Below, piece by piece: positions 26,155 to 36,021 of a stretch of DNA of 64,000 nucleotides (within the stretch, counting starts at the first letter, position 1; every line of letters begins with the position of its first letter). Location: NCBI RefSeq assembly GCF_018687595.1, contig NZ_CP061298.1:744001-808000 (forward strand), in the 5' to 3' direction. A model generated the notes under the pieces. That model made no database searches. It had not been told where the DNA came from and worked only from the letters and a program-made list of their open reading frames with translations. This DNA is from Polynucleobacter paludilacus. Its GTDB lineage: Bacteria; Pseudomonadota; Gammaproteobacteria; Burkholderiales; Burkholderiaceae. The position numbers and the translations under genes were made by a program.

Positions 26155-27042
26155 ATGGATTTCAAGCTCGATAGAGTCATAGCACCTGTTTTTGTCTTTC
26201 TCTGGAGCACCGGTTTCATCATTGCCAAACTAGCAATGCCATATGTTGAGCCAGCCACATTTTTGTTTTGGCGCTTCTGCGGTGTTTTGGTGGTCATGGC
26301 GCTACTAAATTGCGTGTGGAGAATAGTTTGGCCTAGCAAAGAGCAAATGAAGCATATTGCAATTGCGGGGGCTTTTTTACAGTTCGGCTATGTGTTCGGC
26401 GTCTGGTCGGCAGTCAGATTGGGTATGGGTGCCGGCCTCGTTTCCATTATGGTGGGTCTGCAACCTATTCTTACAGCATGGTTTGCCTCATGGATTTCTG
26501 AGAAGGTTCACCCAAAACAGTGGATCGGTCTTGTATTTGGTTTCTCGGGTGTAGCCTTAGTTGTGGCCGAAAAGATCGGTTTCGCTCATATCCCATTTAC
26601 AAGCTACCTCTTTGCTTTGGGCGCCTTGTTTTCTATTACCTTTGGAACCTTATATCAGAAGAAGCATTGTCCGGTCTTTGATTTGCGTGCTGGATCGGCT
26701 ATTCAGTTTGGAATCTCTGCCTTCCTAGCATTTTGGGTCATGTATTTCTTCGAGTCTTCTGAGATGGTTTGGAATTTTTCAGTTATCGCAGCCTTATTTT
26801 GGGCCGTTATTCCACTCTCGATTGGATCCATTAGTTTGTTATTTATGATGATTCGCAAGGGCGCCGCAACCAAAGTGACCAGTCTTTTATATCTGACACC
26901 ACCAACAACTGCAGCGATTGCTTGGCTGATGTTTGATGAGCCATTTAATGTCTTGATGATCTTAGGGCTTGCTTTGACAATGACGGGCGTTGTTTTGGTC
27001 AATAGCGGTAAAGCAAACACAGTCCCATCTGTCGCAGAATAG
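26155..27042 (+). CDS. EamA-family (DMT superfamily) transporter
   Basis: The 295-residue membrane protein has about ten hydrophobic segments arranged as two EamA repeats (about residues 5-140 and 150-285), the pattern of drug/metabolite exporters. The first repeat contains FLWSTGFIIAKLAMPY and the second ends in a conserved FDEPF segment (about residues 261-265). The substrate cannot be told from sequence. It is divergent from the phasin gene and stands alone. Confidence 0.85.
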   Translation: MDFKLDRVIAPVFVFLWSTGFIIAKLAMPYVEPATFLFWRFCGVLVVMALLNCVWRIVWPSKEQMKHIAIAGAFLQFGYVFGVWSAVRLGMGAGLVSIMVGLQPILTAWFASWISEKVHPKQWIGLVFGFSGVALVVAEKIGFAHIPFTSYLFALGALFSITFGTLYQKKHCPVFDLRAGSAIQFGISAFLAFWVMYFFESSEMVWNFSVIAALFWAVIPLSIGSISLLFMMIRKGAATKVTSLLYLTPPTTAAIAWLMFDEPFNVLMILGLALTMTGVVLVNSGKANTVPSVAE

Positions 27043-27115
27043 GGCACAAAAACTCGAGTTTGCTTGACAGTTTCTTTATCATCATGGTTGTTGACAGTTT
27101 AGGAAGGTATTTGGG

Positions 27116-28192
27116 ATGCATTTGAATCAATTTTGGCGAGTATGCTTGAGCAGCCTGTTCCTGGTTGTTATCACTTGCCATGCGCAAACCGCATCAACGT
27201 CTGGTACTAATAAAAAATCCAAAGTTAAGACCAAAACAGTTGCTACGGCTAGTAACAAAACCAGTAACTCACCCCCAGCTGCTCCTACAGCCAATTCAAT
27301 TAAAACGAATTCAAAAACTGCTAAAAAACCAAGAGGTGTTAGGGTAACGGTTACCCGAAAAGCAGCCCCCGCCATAGAGGCAAGACCTTCCTTCGCCACT
27401 GCAATGGGTTTACGAGGTCAGCGCGACGAACTCAGCCTCAAGTCTAGTGTTGCGATCGTCGTCAATCAAAATACCAAGGAAGTGTATTTTGAGAAGAATC
27501 CTAATGTGAGCTTACCGATTGCTTCGATCACCAAGCTGATGACAGCGATGGTGGTATTAGACTCCCAGCTACCATTAGATGAAAACTTAACCATTAATGC
27601 CGACGATGCTTATATTTATAAGCATTCCCGTTTGGCTGAGGGCACGGTTTTGAGTCGTGAAGATGCCTTGCATCTGGCCTTAATGTCCTCCGAGAACCGC
27701 GCTGCTTACACCTTGGGTCGCAATTATCCAGGCGGTATCCCAGCTTTTGTTGATGCCATGAATCGCAAAGCCAAAGAGATTGGGATGGAGCATTCGCACT
27801 ATGCAGATCCAACCGGCTTGCTTAGTGAGAATGTGTCTTCTGCTGAGGATTTGGTTCGGATGCTCAATGCGGCTTACCAATATAAAATGATTCGGGAGTT
27901 CTCTACCTGGCCCGACTTAACAATGGTGATTCGTAATCGGCCACAAAAATTCTTGAACACCAATCGTCTAGTGCGATCCGGTGATATGGATATTGGTCTG
28001 CAAAAAACGGGTTTTATTAATGCTGCCGGTAAATGTTTGGTGATGCAAGCACGTGTGAACAACACGCCACTTTTACTGGTCTTCTTAGATTCAGTAGGAA
28101 CTCAGTCCCGCTTTGCTGATGCCGTTCGAGTTCGTGATTGGTACTCTCATATTCCACTTGGCGAAGTGCAGCCAATTCGTCGCTTGATGTAG
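27116..28192 (+). CDS. D-alanyl-D-alanine carboxypeptidase/endopeptidase, PBP7-like
   Basis: This penicillin-binding-type peptidase trims peptidoglycan stems in the periplasm. The 358-residue precursor has a signal peptide (about residues 1-24), then a Lys/Thr/Ala-rich linker (about 25-95) and the transpeptidase-like domain. The active-site triad is visible: SITK (Ser137, Lys140), SSEN as the SxN motif, and QKTG as the KTG motif. The long basic linker is unusual for PbpG. It converges with the iclR-type gene with a two-base gap. AGGAAGG precedes the ATG. Confidence 0.88.
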   Translation: MHLNQFWRVCLSSLFLVVITCHAQTASTSGTNKKSKVKTKTVATASNKTSNSPPAAPTANSIKTNSKTAKKPRGVRVTVTRKAAPAIEARPSFATAMGLRGQRDELSLKSSVAIVVNQNTKEVYFEKNPNVSLPIASITKLMTAMVVLDSQLPLDENLTINADDAYIYKHSRLAEGTVLSREDALHLALMSSENRAAYTLGRNYPGGIPAFVDAMNRKAKEIGMEHSHYADPTGLLSENVSSAEDLVRMLNAAYQYKMIREFSTWPDLTMVIRNRPQKFLNTNRLVRSGDMDIGLQKTGFINAAGKCLVMQARVNNTPLLLVFLDSVGTQSRFADAVRVRDWYSHIPLGEVQPIRRLM

Positions 28193-28194
28193 GC

Positions 28195-29007
28195 CTAAGC
28201 TTCTTTGCTTGCGCCTTTAAAGCCAATGCCCTTTGAGATTTGCAGGGCCGTTTCTTGAAGCGCCTTAAGCCAGTCGGGCTGTATACGATCCGTTGGTGCG
28301 CTTAAAGAAAGTCCAGCCACTAATTTGCCTGTGTCATCAACAATCGCTGCTGCGACACAACTTACACCCAGTTCTAACTCTTCATTGTCCTTGGCGCTAC
28401 CAAGATCGCGTACGCGAGTGAGTTCGGTTTCTAGGGTCTTTAAATCGGTAATGCTATTTTTGGTATGACCCGATAAACCAGTCCGAGTGACATAGGCCCT
28501 GACTTGGCTAGGATCATCATGCGATAGAAAGAGTTTGCCGACCGAGGTGAGGTGAAGCGGGGCACGACCGCCAATCGCTCGAACGACTTGCATACCCGAA
28601 CGTTCGCTGTAGGCTCGATCAACATAGACGATTTCATCACCTTGGCGCACGGATAAATTGATGGTTTCGCCAGTGAGTTTATGCAATGCTCGCATCGGTC
28701 CTTGAGCTGCTTCTCTTACTGAAAGTCGAGCTTTGACAAGGTTGCCGAGCTCTAATAAACGCAGACCCAGCCGATATGTGCCGCCATCGCCCCGTTCAAC
28801 CAGCCGACAGGCAACCATGTCATTCAAGATGCGATGCGCAGTAGAAGGGTGTAAGGCGGTTTTTTCTGCAAGGACTTTCAGGCTACTGGATTCTTCATGC
28901 TCCGCTAAGGCATCGAGCAGGTTCATCATGCGTTCCACTACTTGGATCGCAGTTTTACCGACTACATCAGTTTTTTTGGCGTTCGCTATGGGTTTATTCG
29001 TATCCAT
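28195..29007 (-). CDS. IclR-family transcriptional regulator
   Basis: The product (about 270 residues) has an N-terminal winged helix-turn-helix (about residues 20-80; SSLKVLAEKTALHPSTAHRIL) and a C-terminal IclR effector-binding domain with the conserved CVAAAIVDDTGKLVAGLSLS segment. ATG 29007 is chosen; the only upstream in-frame start is a TTG at 29034. IclR proteins sense small organic acids, but the ligand here is unknown. It lies downstream of pyrD and could share that transcript or have its own promoter. Confidence 0.88.
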   Translation of the reverse strand: MDTNKPIANAKKTDVVGKTAIQVVERMMNLLDALAEHEESSSLKVLAEKTALHPSTAHRILNDMVACRLVERGDGGTYRLGLRLLELGNLVKARLSVREAAQGPMRALHKLTGETINLSVRQGDEIVYVDRAYSERSGMQVVRAIGGRAPLHLTSVGKLFLSHDDPSQVRAYVTRTGLSGHTKNSITDLKTLETELTRVRDLGSAKDNEELELGVSCVAAAIVDDTGKLVAGLSLSAPTDRIQPDWLKALQETALQISKGIGFKGASKEA

Positions 29008-29098
29008 ATGGCAATTGTAGCGATTCTCAATCAAATTGCATATTATGAAATATTAATGACAGTCCCCCTTTGGAGTTAAAAAAGGGCACCAGTAGCAA

Positions 29099-30133
29099 TT
29101 AAATGCCTTTGAGAGCCATTGCACATTCTGATATTAATCTCGGGCCTCGATAGATCAGTCCGGTATAGATCTGAACTAGACTTGCTCCAAGGTGTACCTT
29201 TTCCAATGCATCACTTCCAGACATAATGCCGCCTACGCCAATAATGGGGAGCTCGCCTTGAAGTCGTGCCTTCAGTATTTTGAGTACATGATTAGATGGA
29301 CTTTTCACTGGTGCACCCGATAAGCCTCCAGACTCATTGCTTGAAGGTAGGTCTTGCACAGCAGAGCGATCAATGGTTGTGTTGGTGGCAATGACTGCAT
29401 CGATGCCAAATTCCATCAATAGGTCCGCAATCAAATGAATATCTGTTTCATCTAAATCAGGCGCGATCTTTAAGAAAAGAGGCTTGCGCACACCAAAACG
29501 ATCACTTAATCGCTGTCGTGCAAAATCTAAACTACCAAGCAGATTGCGTAACATCGCTTCGCCCTGTAATTCACGAAGATTTTTAGTGTTTGGAGAGGAG
29601 ATGTTGACGGTAATGTAGGAGGCAATTTCATAAACGGCATTCATGCCCAAGACATAATCATCGGCGGCTTGATCAATTGGGGTGATGGCATTCTTGCCAA
29701 TATTTAAGCCAACAATGCCGCCACTTTGCCAATATGGGGATTGACGAACACGTTGCACACAAGCCTCTACACCATCGTTGTTGAAACCCATGCGATTGAT
29801 GAGCGCGTTGGCCTCACTGATTCTAAACATGCGGGGTTTGGGATTGCCGGGCTGGGGAAGCGGGGTAACGGTACCAATCTCTAGGAAGCCAAAGCCTAGG
29901 CTAGCTAGTGCATCAATGTGTCTGCCATCTTTATCAAGACCAGCTGCTAGCCCAATGGGATTGGGTAAATGAAGGCCACAAAATTCACGTGGATCAGGGG
30001 CTGGTTTAGTAATGCAGTATTGCAAAAGCCCCCATTGTTGAGTCTTATCGAGTGAGGCGAGGGTGAGGTTATGAGCTTGCTCAGGTTCTAGAGCAAATAA
30101 GCAAGGCCGTAGGAGTCGGTAACTATCGAGCAT
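29099..30133 (-). CDS. pyrD: Dihydroorotate dehydrogenase (quinone), class 2
   Basis: PyrD oxidises dihydroorotate to orotate in pyrimidine synthesis, passing electrons to quinone at the inner membrane. The 344-residue protein has the class 2 N-terminal membrane-associated helices (LRPCLFALEPEQAHNLTLAS) and the FMN-binding core. NISSPNTKNLRELQ holds the catalytic Ser, and VGGIMSGSDALEK forms the phosphate site. It lies nine bases after bpt in a tightly packed leftward run. Confidence 0.97.
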   Translation of the reverse strand: MLDSYRLLRPCLFALEPEQAHNLTLASLDKTQQWGLLQYCITKPAPDPREFCGLHLPNPIGLAAGLDKDGRHIDALASLGFGFLEIGTVTPLPQPGNPKPRMFRISEANALINRMGFNNDGVEACVQRVRQSPYWQSGGIVGLNIGKNAITPIDQAADDYVLGMNAVYEIASYITVNISSPNTKNLRELQGEAMLRNLLGSLDFARQRLSDRFGVRKPLFLKIAPDLDETDIHLIADLLMEFGIDAVIATNTTIDRSAVQDLPSSNESGGLSGAPVKSPSNHVLKILKARLQGELPIIGVGGIMSGSDALEKVHLGASLVQIYTGLIYRGPRLISECAMALKGI

Positions 30134-30142
30134 GAAAGCGAA

Positions 30143-30889
30143 TTATCCCTCAGTGAGAAACTGCCAATGGTCATCAATCAAACCTTCAATCGGTTTGTAA
30201 TTGATCTTATAGGACATTTTTTCACTATCTTTGATGTAATACCCCAAGTAGAGATAGGGAAGCTTGAGTTCTAATGCCTGTTGAATCTGCCACAAAATAC
30301 TATAGCTTCCGTAGCTGGCGCTGGGATCGCTCGTATCGTAGAAGGTATAGACCGAAGAAATGCCTTGATCAAGCAGATCAATCATGCTGACCATCCGTAA
30401 TCGGCCAGGATGAGCGTCATTTGGCCCATCGCGAAACTCAACGATACGAGAATTCACACGACTCTGAATCAAAAACTGCATGTATTGATCTTGATCATCA
30501 CGATCCATCTCACTGCCAGCGTGCCTGGTATTTTGATATTGTTGATAGAGTTCGTAATGCTCTGCTTGATAACCTAAATACAAAACATGGGCTTGTAATC
30601 CTTCATGTCTTTTAAGTGCTCGACGTTGACTGCGATTGGGCGTAAATTCATTAGTCAGAATGCGAGTTGCAATACAGGCCTTGCAGTAATCACAGTAAGG
30701 GCGATAGGTATATAGACCGCTGCGACGAAAACCGGCGTTGACTAACTCGCTGTAAACGTCCGCATGAATTAAGTGTGAGGGTGTAGCTACTTGAGAGCGA
30801 GCTGTCCGATTGGGAAGATAGCTGCACTCATAGGGAGCAGTGGCATAAAACTGCAAAGTGGTTAAGGGGAGTTCTTTGAGCTGCGTCAT
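30143..30889 (-). CDS. bpt: Aspartate/glutamate leucyltransferase Bpt
   Basis: Bpt transfers leucine from Leu-tRNA to N-terminal Asp or Glu, marking proteins for ClpS/ClpAP. The 248-residue protein has the arginyltransferase-like fold with [15 protein letters not shown] (about residues 63-77), the [14 protein letters not shown] basic region and [13 protein letters not shown] near the C-terminus. Its start overlaps the aat stop by four bases, so the two N-degron transferases are coupled. Confidence 0.95.
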   Translation of the reverse strand: MTQLKELPLTTLQFYATAPYECSYLPNRTARSQVATPSHLIHADVYSELVNAGFRRSGLYTYRPYCDYCKACIATRILTNEFTPNRSQRRALKRHEGLQAHVLYLGYQAEHYELYQQYQNTRHAGSEMDRDDQDQYMQFLIQSRVNSRIVEFRDGPNDAHPGRLRMVSMIDLLDQGISSVYTFYDTSDPSASYGSYSILWQIQQALELKLPYLYLGYYIKDSEKMSYKINYKPIEGLIDDHWQFLTEG

Positions 30890-31626
30890 AGCCAGTGTTG
30901 AAGAATCTGTTTAGTAAAGTTCCATGGTAACTCTATCTTAGTTTGATTTAGCGAGGTCTGCAGTGATTGCAAGAAGGCCTTCCGTTCAATTGGGGCTGCG
31001 CCTAGTGAGCGTAGATGGGCAGTTTCTTGTTGGCAATCGATCATCGGGATGCCATTTTGGACACAAAAAGCGCTAAGGGCAGCTAGAGCAATCTTTGAGC
31101 CATCTGCTTGCCTGCTAAACATGGATTCACCAAAGACGGCCTTACCAAAGCAGACGCAGTAGAGACCGCCAACCAAGACTCCGGTGTCCATTACAGCAAT
31201 GCTATGGGCTCGGCCTTGTTCAAAAAGTGCGGTGTATGCATCCACAATTTCATGAGTGATCCAGGTACCATCTTGGCCTTTACGTTCACTGGTTGCACAA
31301 GCGCGCATGATCGTCGAAAAGTCTTGATCAACGGTAATGGTTTTCGATTCATCAGCGATGAAGTGACGTAAAGTTTTCTTTAAAGAGCCGCTACATTTAA
31401 ATTGATGTGGTATGAGCACCATGCGGGGATCAGGGGACCACCACAATACGGGTTGGTTATCTGAGTACCAAGGAAATATGCCCAGTTGATAAGCAGATTG
31501 CAATTGACCGGGGTATATACGCTCGCTAACGGCAAAGAGGCCTGGAACATTGGCATCTGGATCGCATGTTATTAATGGATCTGGGAATGGCTCGTTAGGA
31601 CCCAGCCAAGGTATACGATTCATCAA
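30886..31626 (-). CDS. aat: Leucyl/phenylalanyl-tRNA-protein transferase Aat
   Basis: Aat adds Leu or Phe to N-terminal Lys or Arg of proteins, the other branch of the bacterial N-degron pathway. The 246-residue protein carries family signatures: [25 protein letters not shown] (about residues 42-66), [19 protein letters not shown] and [17 protein letters not shown]. It lies nine bases after the NUDIX gene and overlaps bpt. About 246 residues is normal for the family. Confidence 0.96.
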   Translation of the reverse strand: MMNRIPWLGPNEPFPDPLITCDPDANVPGLFAVSERIYPGQLQSAYQLGIFPWYSDNQPVLWWSPDPRMVLIPHQFKCSGSLKKTLRHFIADESKTITVDQDFSTIMRACATSERKGQDGTWITHEIVDAYTALFEQGRAHSIAVMDTGVLVGGLYCVCFGKAVFGESMFSRQADGSKIALAALSAFCVQNGIPMIDCQQETAHLRSLGAAPIERKAFLQSLQTSLNQTKIELPWNFTKQILQHWL

Positions 31627-31635
31627 TCCGGAGGC

Positions 31636-32196
31636 TTATATTTTTTCACCACGAGCAATATCGCGGGTGTGAACCATCATTGCGTCAAGTTGATTTAAGC
31701 GTCCTGCAGCTCGATCAGCGAAATACCACTCCAGTGTTTGCTTGACAGTAGGAAAAGCTAAATCTTGCCAAGGAATATCTTTTTCTAAAAATAATGCCAC
31801 TTCTAAACTTTCAACGCCAGCCTCAAACTCGGGGGTTCTCATTTGAGCCAAATAGAACAGATGAACTTGCTCGGCATGCACAACATCTAATAGAGAAAAT
31901 AAGGGGCCAATATCTACAGTTGCACCGGCTTCTTCCATGGTTTCTCTGACAGCACCCCCACTACAGGTTTCACCGATTTCTAAAAAGCCTGCTGGTAGGG
32001 TCCAATATCCGTAACGTGGTTCGATAGCCCGACGACATAACAGGACTTTATCGCCATGCACTGGAATGCTACCGACTACATTGCGGGGATTTTCATAATG
32101 AACCATGCCACATTGCTCGCAAACAAAGCGCTCGCGAGAATCATCTGCAGGAATTCGCAGAACTAGGGGTGAGGCACAATCGGAGCAAAACTTCAT
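31636..32196 (-). CDS. NUDIX hydrolase with N-terminal zinc ribbon
   Basis: The 186-residue protein has an N-terminal Cys4 zinc ribbon (CSDC about 4-7, CEQC about 27-30) and a NUDIX domain. The NUDIX box reads GFLEIGETCSGGAVRETMEEAG, with the expected G, E, RE and EE positions. The zinc ribbon resembles NudC-type enzymes, but the protein is shorter than NADH pyrophosphatase, so the substrate is not assigned. It sits between the pabB fusion and aat in the leftward run. Confidence 0.88.
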   Translation of the reverse strand: MKFCSDCASPLVLRIPADDSRERFVCEQCGMVHYENPRNVVGSIPVHGDKVLLCRRAIEPRYGYWTLPAGFLEIGETCSGGAVRETMEEAGATVDIGPLFSLLDVVHAEQVHLFYLAQMRTPEFEAGVESLEVALFLEKDIPWQDLAFPTVKQTLEWYFADRAAGRLNQLDAMMVHTRDIARGEKI

Positions 32197-32205
32197 GAAG
32201 TCTTT

Positions 32206-34044
32206 CTATAGATGCGCAGGAACTACGCCACGCAATGCATTGGTGATCACTATTTTATCTGCCTGGAGTACATCATCTATAGTTAGGTTCATCTCGCGGG
32301 CATTCCAGCTAGGGTCGCCAAGAATCTGGGCCCGCATTATCCCAGGAAGAAGTCCTGCGCTGACTGGAGGGGTAAGCCATGCTGTCGTATTGGGCTTTCG
32401 AATAAAGAGACTACTTCGACCTCCTTCAGTAACAAAGCCGTTTTCATTGAGGAAGAGGGCATCAAATCCCCCTTTTGCTTCTGCCAATTGCCATGCTCGG
32501 TCATACCAGGTCCGAGAGTGCGACTTATGCTGAAGTAAGACATTTTGTGATTGCATCACTGCATACCTTGGATCAGGTAGTAAATCACTTGCCCAAAAGA
32601 GTTTTACAGAATCAGAGAGAGGGCTCAGCTCTGAAATACTATGCGACAGCTCGCCGGTTGGACTTAAATCCAATCTGAAGCGGTGTTGCTGTGATAACGA
32701 TGAACCCCACTTGTATACGTCGAACACTTTTGCAATGTATTGCTCAACCCCATTACGCTCAAACGGGATGCCTAGGTATTTTGCTGAATGTTGAAGTCGG
32801 TCAAAGTGTCGATCTAAAAGCTGTGCTGTGCCATGCTGGATGAGAATGGTTTCAAATAAGCCTACAGTGCTCGTGAGTTCAGTCAGAAAAGCAGATTTAA
32901 TCTTACATTCTTCCCATTCCTCATCCGCCTTAGACTCAATGGTGATACCAGCACCAACACCCATAGTCAAAGTGGAAGCCTGTTCACGCTCTGAATGTGT
33001 AATTTCTAACGTGCGAATGGGTACGCTTAAGGCAAAGCGTTGATCGGGATCTAACCAACCAATTGCCCCACAATAGTAGCCACGTTCAGGCTCAAGTTGC
33101 TGAATCACTTCCATGCTCCGCTTTTTAGGCGCCCCTGTAACAGACCCACAGGGAAAAACAGCTCGTAGGATTTCTTCGAAAGAGACCCCCTTTTTTAGTG
33201 TGGCCTCTACCGTTGAGGTCATTTGCAAGACATCGCCATGTCTTGCTACCTCAAATAATTGAGAGACTTTAACCGAACCCGTTTGAGCTACTCGCCCCAT
33301 ATCATTGCGCAGCAAATCCACGATCATGACATTCTCAGCTTGATTCTTGGGATCCCGAGCAAGTTCAGACCCATTGCTATTGAGGGCACTTGCAGTTCCT
33401 TTCATTGGCATGGCCAGTAAGGTATCGCCATTTCGCTGAATGAACAGCTCGGGGGAGTGCGACAAAATAGAGCGCTTCTCGGATTGGATAAAGGCGCCAT
33501 AACGCCCCGGCTGACGTTTACGCAGGCGATTGTAGAGAGCTAATTCTGAACCATAAGCTCGTCCCTTAAGGCGATAGGTGTGATTGATTTGGTATACATC
33601 GCCCGCCAAGATCCATTCTCGAATTTGATCTAAATCTGATGAAAATTGGGCAAAATCAATTGAGGTATTGAGATCTGATATGCCGGAGTAGGTTTCGTTT
33701 TCGGGCAGTCGATTGATGCTCGATACGAGGAACTCATCGACGGCTTCCTTAGATAGCTCGTCATACTTCACATAAGACCAAGCCTCAATCAGGGGATGAT
33801 CATTTGCTGATAGCTTGAGCCCCTGAAAGTACAGGCCTAACTCATAGGCCAGGGCGATCACCAGATATTCTCCTCTGGCGGAGGCCTCAGCTAATTCTAT
33901 GAAAACGCCTTCAAGAGCAGTCTGATTTTCTTTAGCTTGCTCGCTGGGATAAATGCACCAATAGTGAAGGGCGTCTTGATAGAGGCGACTAGTGGGATTG
34001 CTTGCGGTACTTTCTGAATCATCTAACAGAATCATGGCAAACAA
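32206..34044 (-). CDS. pabB: Aminodeoxychorismate synthase component I fused to aminodeoxychorismate lyase (PabB-PabC)
   Basis: This 612-residue fusion makes p-aminobenzoate for folate. Residues about 1-385 are a chorismate-binding PabB domain (MPMKGTA, LLRNDMGRVAQTGSVKV, FPCGSVTGAPKKRSMEVI). Residues about 390-605 are a class IV aminotransferase-type lyase (VGLFETILIQHGTAQLLDRHF, FVTEGGRSSLF) using PLP. The amidotransferase PabA is not adjacent. Such PabBC fusions are known in Betaproteobacteria. It precedes the NUDIX gene by nine bases. Confidence 0.92.
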   Translation of the reverse strand: MFAMILLDDSESTASNPTSRLYQDALHYWCIYPSEQAKENQTALEGVFIELAEASARGEYLVIALAYELGLYFQGLKLSANDHPLIEAWSYVKYDELSKEAVDEFLVSSINRLPENETYSGISDLNTSIDFAQFSSDLDQIREWILAGDVYQINHTYRLKGRAYGSELALYNRLRKRQPGRYGAFIQSEKRSILSHSPELFIQRNGDTLLAMPMKGTASALNSNGSELARDPKNQAENVMIVDLLRNDMGRVAQTGSVKVSQLFEVARHGDVLQMTSTVEATLKKGVSFEEILRAVFPCGSVTGAPKKRSMEVIQQLEPERGYYCGAIGWLDPDQRFALSVPIRTLEITHSEREQASTLTMGVGAGITIESKADEEWEECKIKSAFLTELTSTVGLFETILIQHGTAQLLDRHFDRLQHSAKYLGIPFERNGVEQYIAKVFDVYKWGSSLSQQHRFRLDLSPTGELSHSISELSPLSDSVKLFWASDLLPDPRYAVMQSQNVLLQHKSHSRTWYDRAWQLAEAKGGFDALFLNENGFVTEGGRSSLFIRKPNTTAWLTPPVSAGLLPGIMRAQILGDPSWNAREMNLTIDDVLQADKIVITNALRGVVPAHL

Positions 34045-34069
34045 TCCCCAAGCGTAATAAACAGAGTGA

Positions 34070-34648
34070 TTATTTCAATATGGTGGCTGATTCAATCGTC
34101 ACTGTCTTGCTAGGTACATCGCCCATGCGACCCATGCGTGGTGCATTAGCGACCATAGTTGGAATTTGACGTATAGCATCAATCGTTTGAGTGCCGGAAA
34201 TCACCTTGCCAAAAACGGTATAACCATTACCCATGGCATTCGGGTAGTCGAGTCCTTGATTGTCTTTGACGTTGATAAAAAACTGTGCTGTAGCAGAATC
34301 AGGATCCGATGTGCGTGCCATCGCAATGGTATAGACCTGATTTTTTAAGCCGTTTTGTGCTTCAGAGACAACCGGAGCATTGGTTGGTTTTTGTACTAGG
34401 TCAGGTGTAAATCCACCACCCTGAATCATGAAACCATCAATCACGCGATGAAAGATCGTACCATTATAAAAACCACTTTTTACGTAGTTTAGAAAGTTTG
34501 CCGTGGTCTTTGGTGCCTTATCTGCATCCAGCTCAACTACAAAGTTGCCCATTGTCGTTTTAAATTCAACCTTAGGCCCCGCTAAAGCGAGTTGGCTTGT
34601 GAAACAAGCAATAGTCAAAATAAAGCCAGCTAGTAAATTACGCATCAT
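34070..34648 (-). CDS. ppiA: Periplasmic peptidyl-prolyl cis-trans isomerase (cyclophilin type)
   Basis: This cyclophilin speeds proline isomerisation in exported proteins. The 192-residue precursor has a signal peptide (cleavage near LALA about residue 23) and the short bacterial cyclophilin core: KTTANFLNYVKSGFYNGTIFHRVIDGFMIQGG, ARTSDPDSATAQFFINV and YTVFGKVISGTQTID. The signal peptide favours PpiA over cytoplasmic PpiB. It is 25 bases upstream of pabB. Confidence 0.92.
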   Translation of the reverse strand: MMRNLLAGFILTIACFTSQLALAGPKVEFKTTMGNFVVELDADKAPKTTANFLNYVKSGFYNGTIFHRVIDGFMIQGGGFTPDLVQKPTNAPVVSEAQNGLKNQVYTIAMARTSDPDSATAQFFINVKDNQGLDYPNAMGNGYTVFGKVISGTQTIDAIRQIPTMVANAPRMGRMGDVPSKTVTIESATILK

Positions 34649-34696
34649 GTTTCCTTTGGGTGTTAGATAGGTGGATCGATCAATAGAGTTAGGAGT

Positions 34697-36010
34697 TTAT
34701 GGTTTCTTTGCTTCAGTATCGAGTTGGCGTAAGAAAGCCATCTTCTCAGCAATTTGACTTTCTAAGCCACGATCAACGGGCTGATACCAATTGGGAGCAG
34801 CCATTCCCTCTGGTAGATAGCTTTCACCGGCAGCATAGCCGTGTGCTTCATCATGGGCATAGCGATAGGTTTTCCCGTGGCCGAGCTCTTGCATCAGTTG
34901 CGTAGGGGCATTGCGTAGGTGAATCGGTACTGGTCGAGTCGCATCTTTAGCAACAAACGCTTTTGCGGCATTAAAGGCTTTATAACTCGCATTACTTTTC
35001 GCAGCCACCGCTAAATACACAATTGCCTGCCCTAAAGCGAGTTCGCCTTCTGGGGAGCCGAGCCGTTCATAGGTGAGGGCGGCATCATTGGCCAACTGAA
35101 TAGCCCTAGGGTCGGCCAAACCGATATCTTCCCAGGCCATGCGAATAATGCGTCTTGCAAGATAGCGAGGATCGGCGCCACCATCCATCATGCGGCAAAA
35201 CCAATAGAGTGATGCATCGGGATCGGAGCCGCGAACAGACTTATGTAGGGCAGAGATTTGATCATAGAACTGATCGCCGCCTTTATCGAAGCGTCGAGTC
35301 TGCATACTGAGTGCATTGGTGATGAACTCATCATCGATTTTCTGAGTCTCTAAGTTGGATGCCGAGCTTGCATTCCGAATCTGCTCCAGCAAATTGAGCA
35401 AACGTCTAGCATCACCATCAGCATGAGCAACCAAGGTATCCAAAGCAGATTCTTCAAAGTCTATCTGCGGCATTGATGTTATCCGGGCTCGCTGAATCAG
35501 TTCTTTTAACTCAGGTGGAGATAGCGATTGCAAGACGTACACTTGCGCCCGAGATAACAGGGCTGAATTGACTTCAAATGAAGGATTCTCCGTTGTAGCG
35601 CCGATAAAAGTAAATAGACCTGACTCGACGTGAGGTAGCAATGCATCTTGTTGACTCTTGTTAAAGCGATGAATTTCATCTACAAACAAAATGGTTTGTC
35701 TGCCGTACTGCGCCATATTTTGTTCGGCACGTTCAATTGCTTCCCGAATTTCTTTGACACCCGCTAAGACAGCGGATAGTGCAATGAATTCTCGATCAAA
35801 CGCTTTTGCGGATAAACGGGCTAAAGTGGTTTTGCCTACCCCAGGTGGACCCCATAAAATCATCGAGTGCGGTTTGCCTGAGGCAAAGGCGAGATTAAGT
35901 GGTTTACCTGGAGCCAATAAATGTGTCTGGCCAATGACCTCTTCAATACTTTGCGGACGCAATGCCTCAGCTAATGGCGGCGGTGGATTGCTTTCAAAAA
36001 GACCGCTCAT
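34697..36010 (-). CDS. rarA: Replication-associated recombination protein RarA (MgsA)
   Basis: RarA is an AAA+ ATPase that acts at stalled replication forks. The 437-residue protein has Walker A GPPGVGKTT (about residues 54-62), Walker B LFVDEIHRFNKSQQDALL, sensor TTENPSFEVN and the family tail (TRPVPIHLRNAPTQLMQELG, RYAHDEAHGY). It lies 11 bases downstream of the DUF3429 gene and 48 bases upstream of the cyclophilin gene. Confidence 0.96.
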   Translation of the reverse strand: MSGLFESNPPPPLAEALRPQSIEEVIGQTHLLAPGKPLNLAFASGKPHSMILWGPPGVGKTTLARLSAKAFDREFIALSAVLAGVKEIREAIERAEQNMAQYGRQTILFVDEIHRFNKSQQDALLPHVESGLFTFIGATTENPSFEVNSALLSRAQVYVLQSLSPPELKELIQRARITSMPQIDFEESALDTLVAHADGDARRLLNLLEQIRNASSASNLETQKIDDEFITNALSMQTRRFDKGGDQFYDQISALHKSVRGSDPDASLYWFCRMMDGGADPRYLARRIIRMAWEDIGLADPRAIQLANDAALTYERLGSPEGELALGQAIVYLAVAAKSNASYKAFNAAKAFVAKDATRPVPIHLRNAPTQLMQELGHGKTYRYAHDEAHGYAAGESYLPEGMAAPNWYQPVDRGLESQIAEKMAFLRQLDTEAKKP

Positions 36011-36021
36011 GAGGATCTAAA

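Noticed and set aside
27050..27061. Palindrome AAACTCGAGTTT after the EamA gene
   Set aside because: It is short, has no T run and no loop, and could occur by chance; not called as a terminator.
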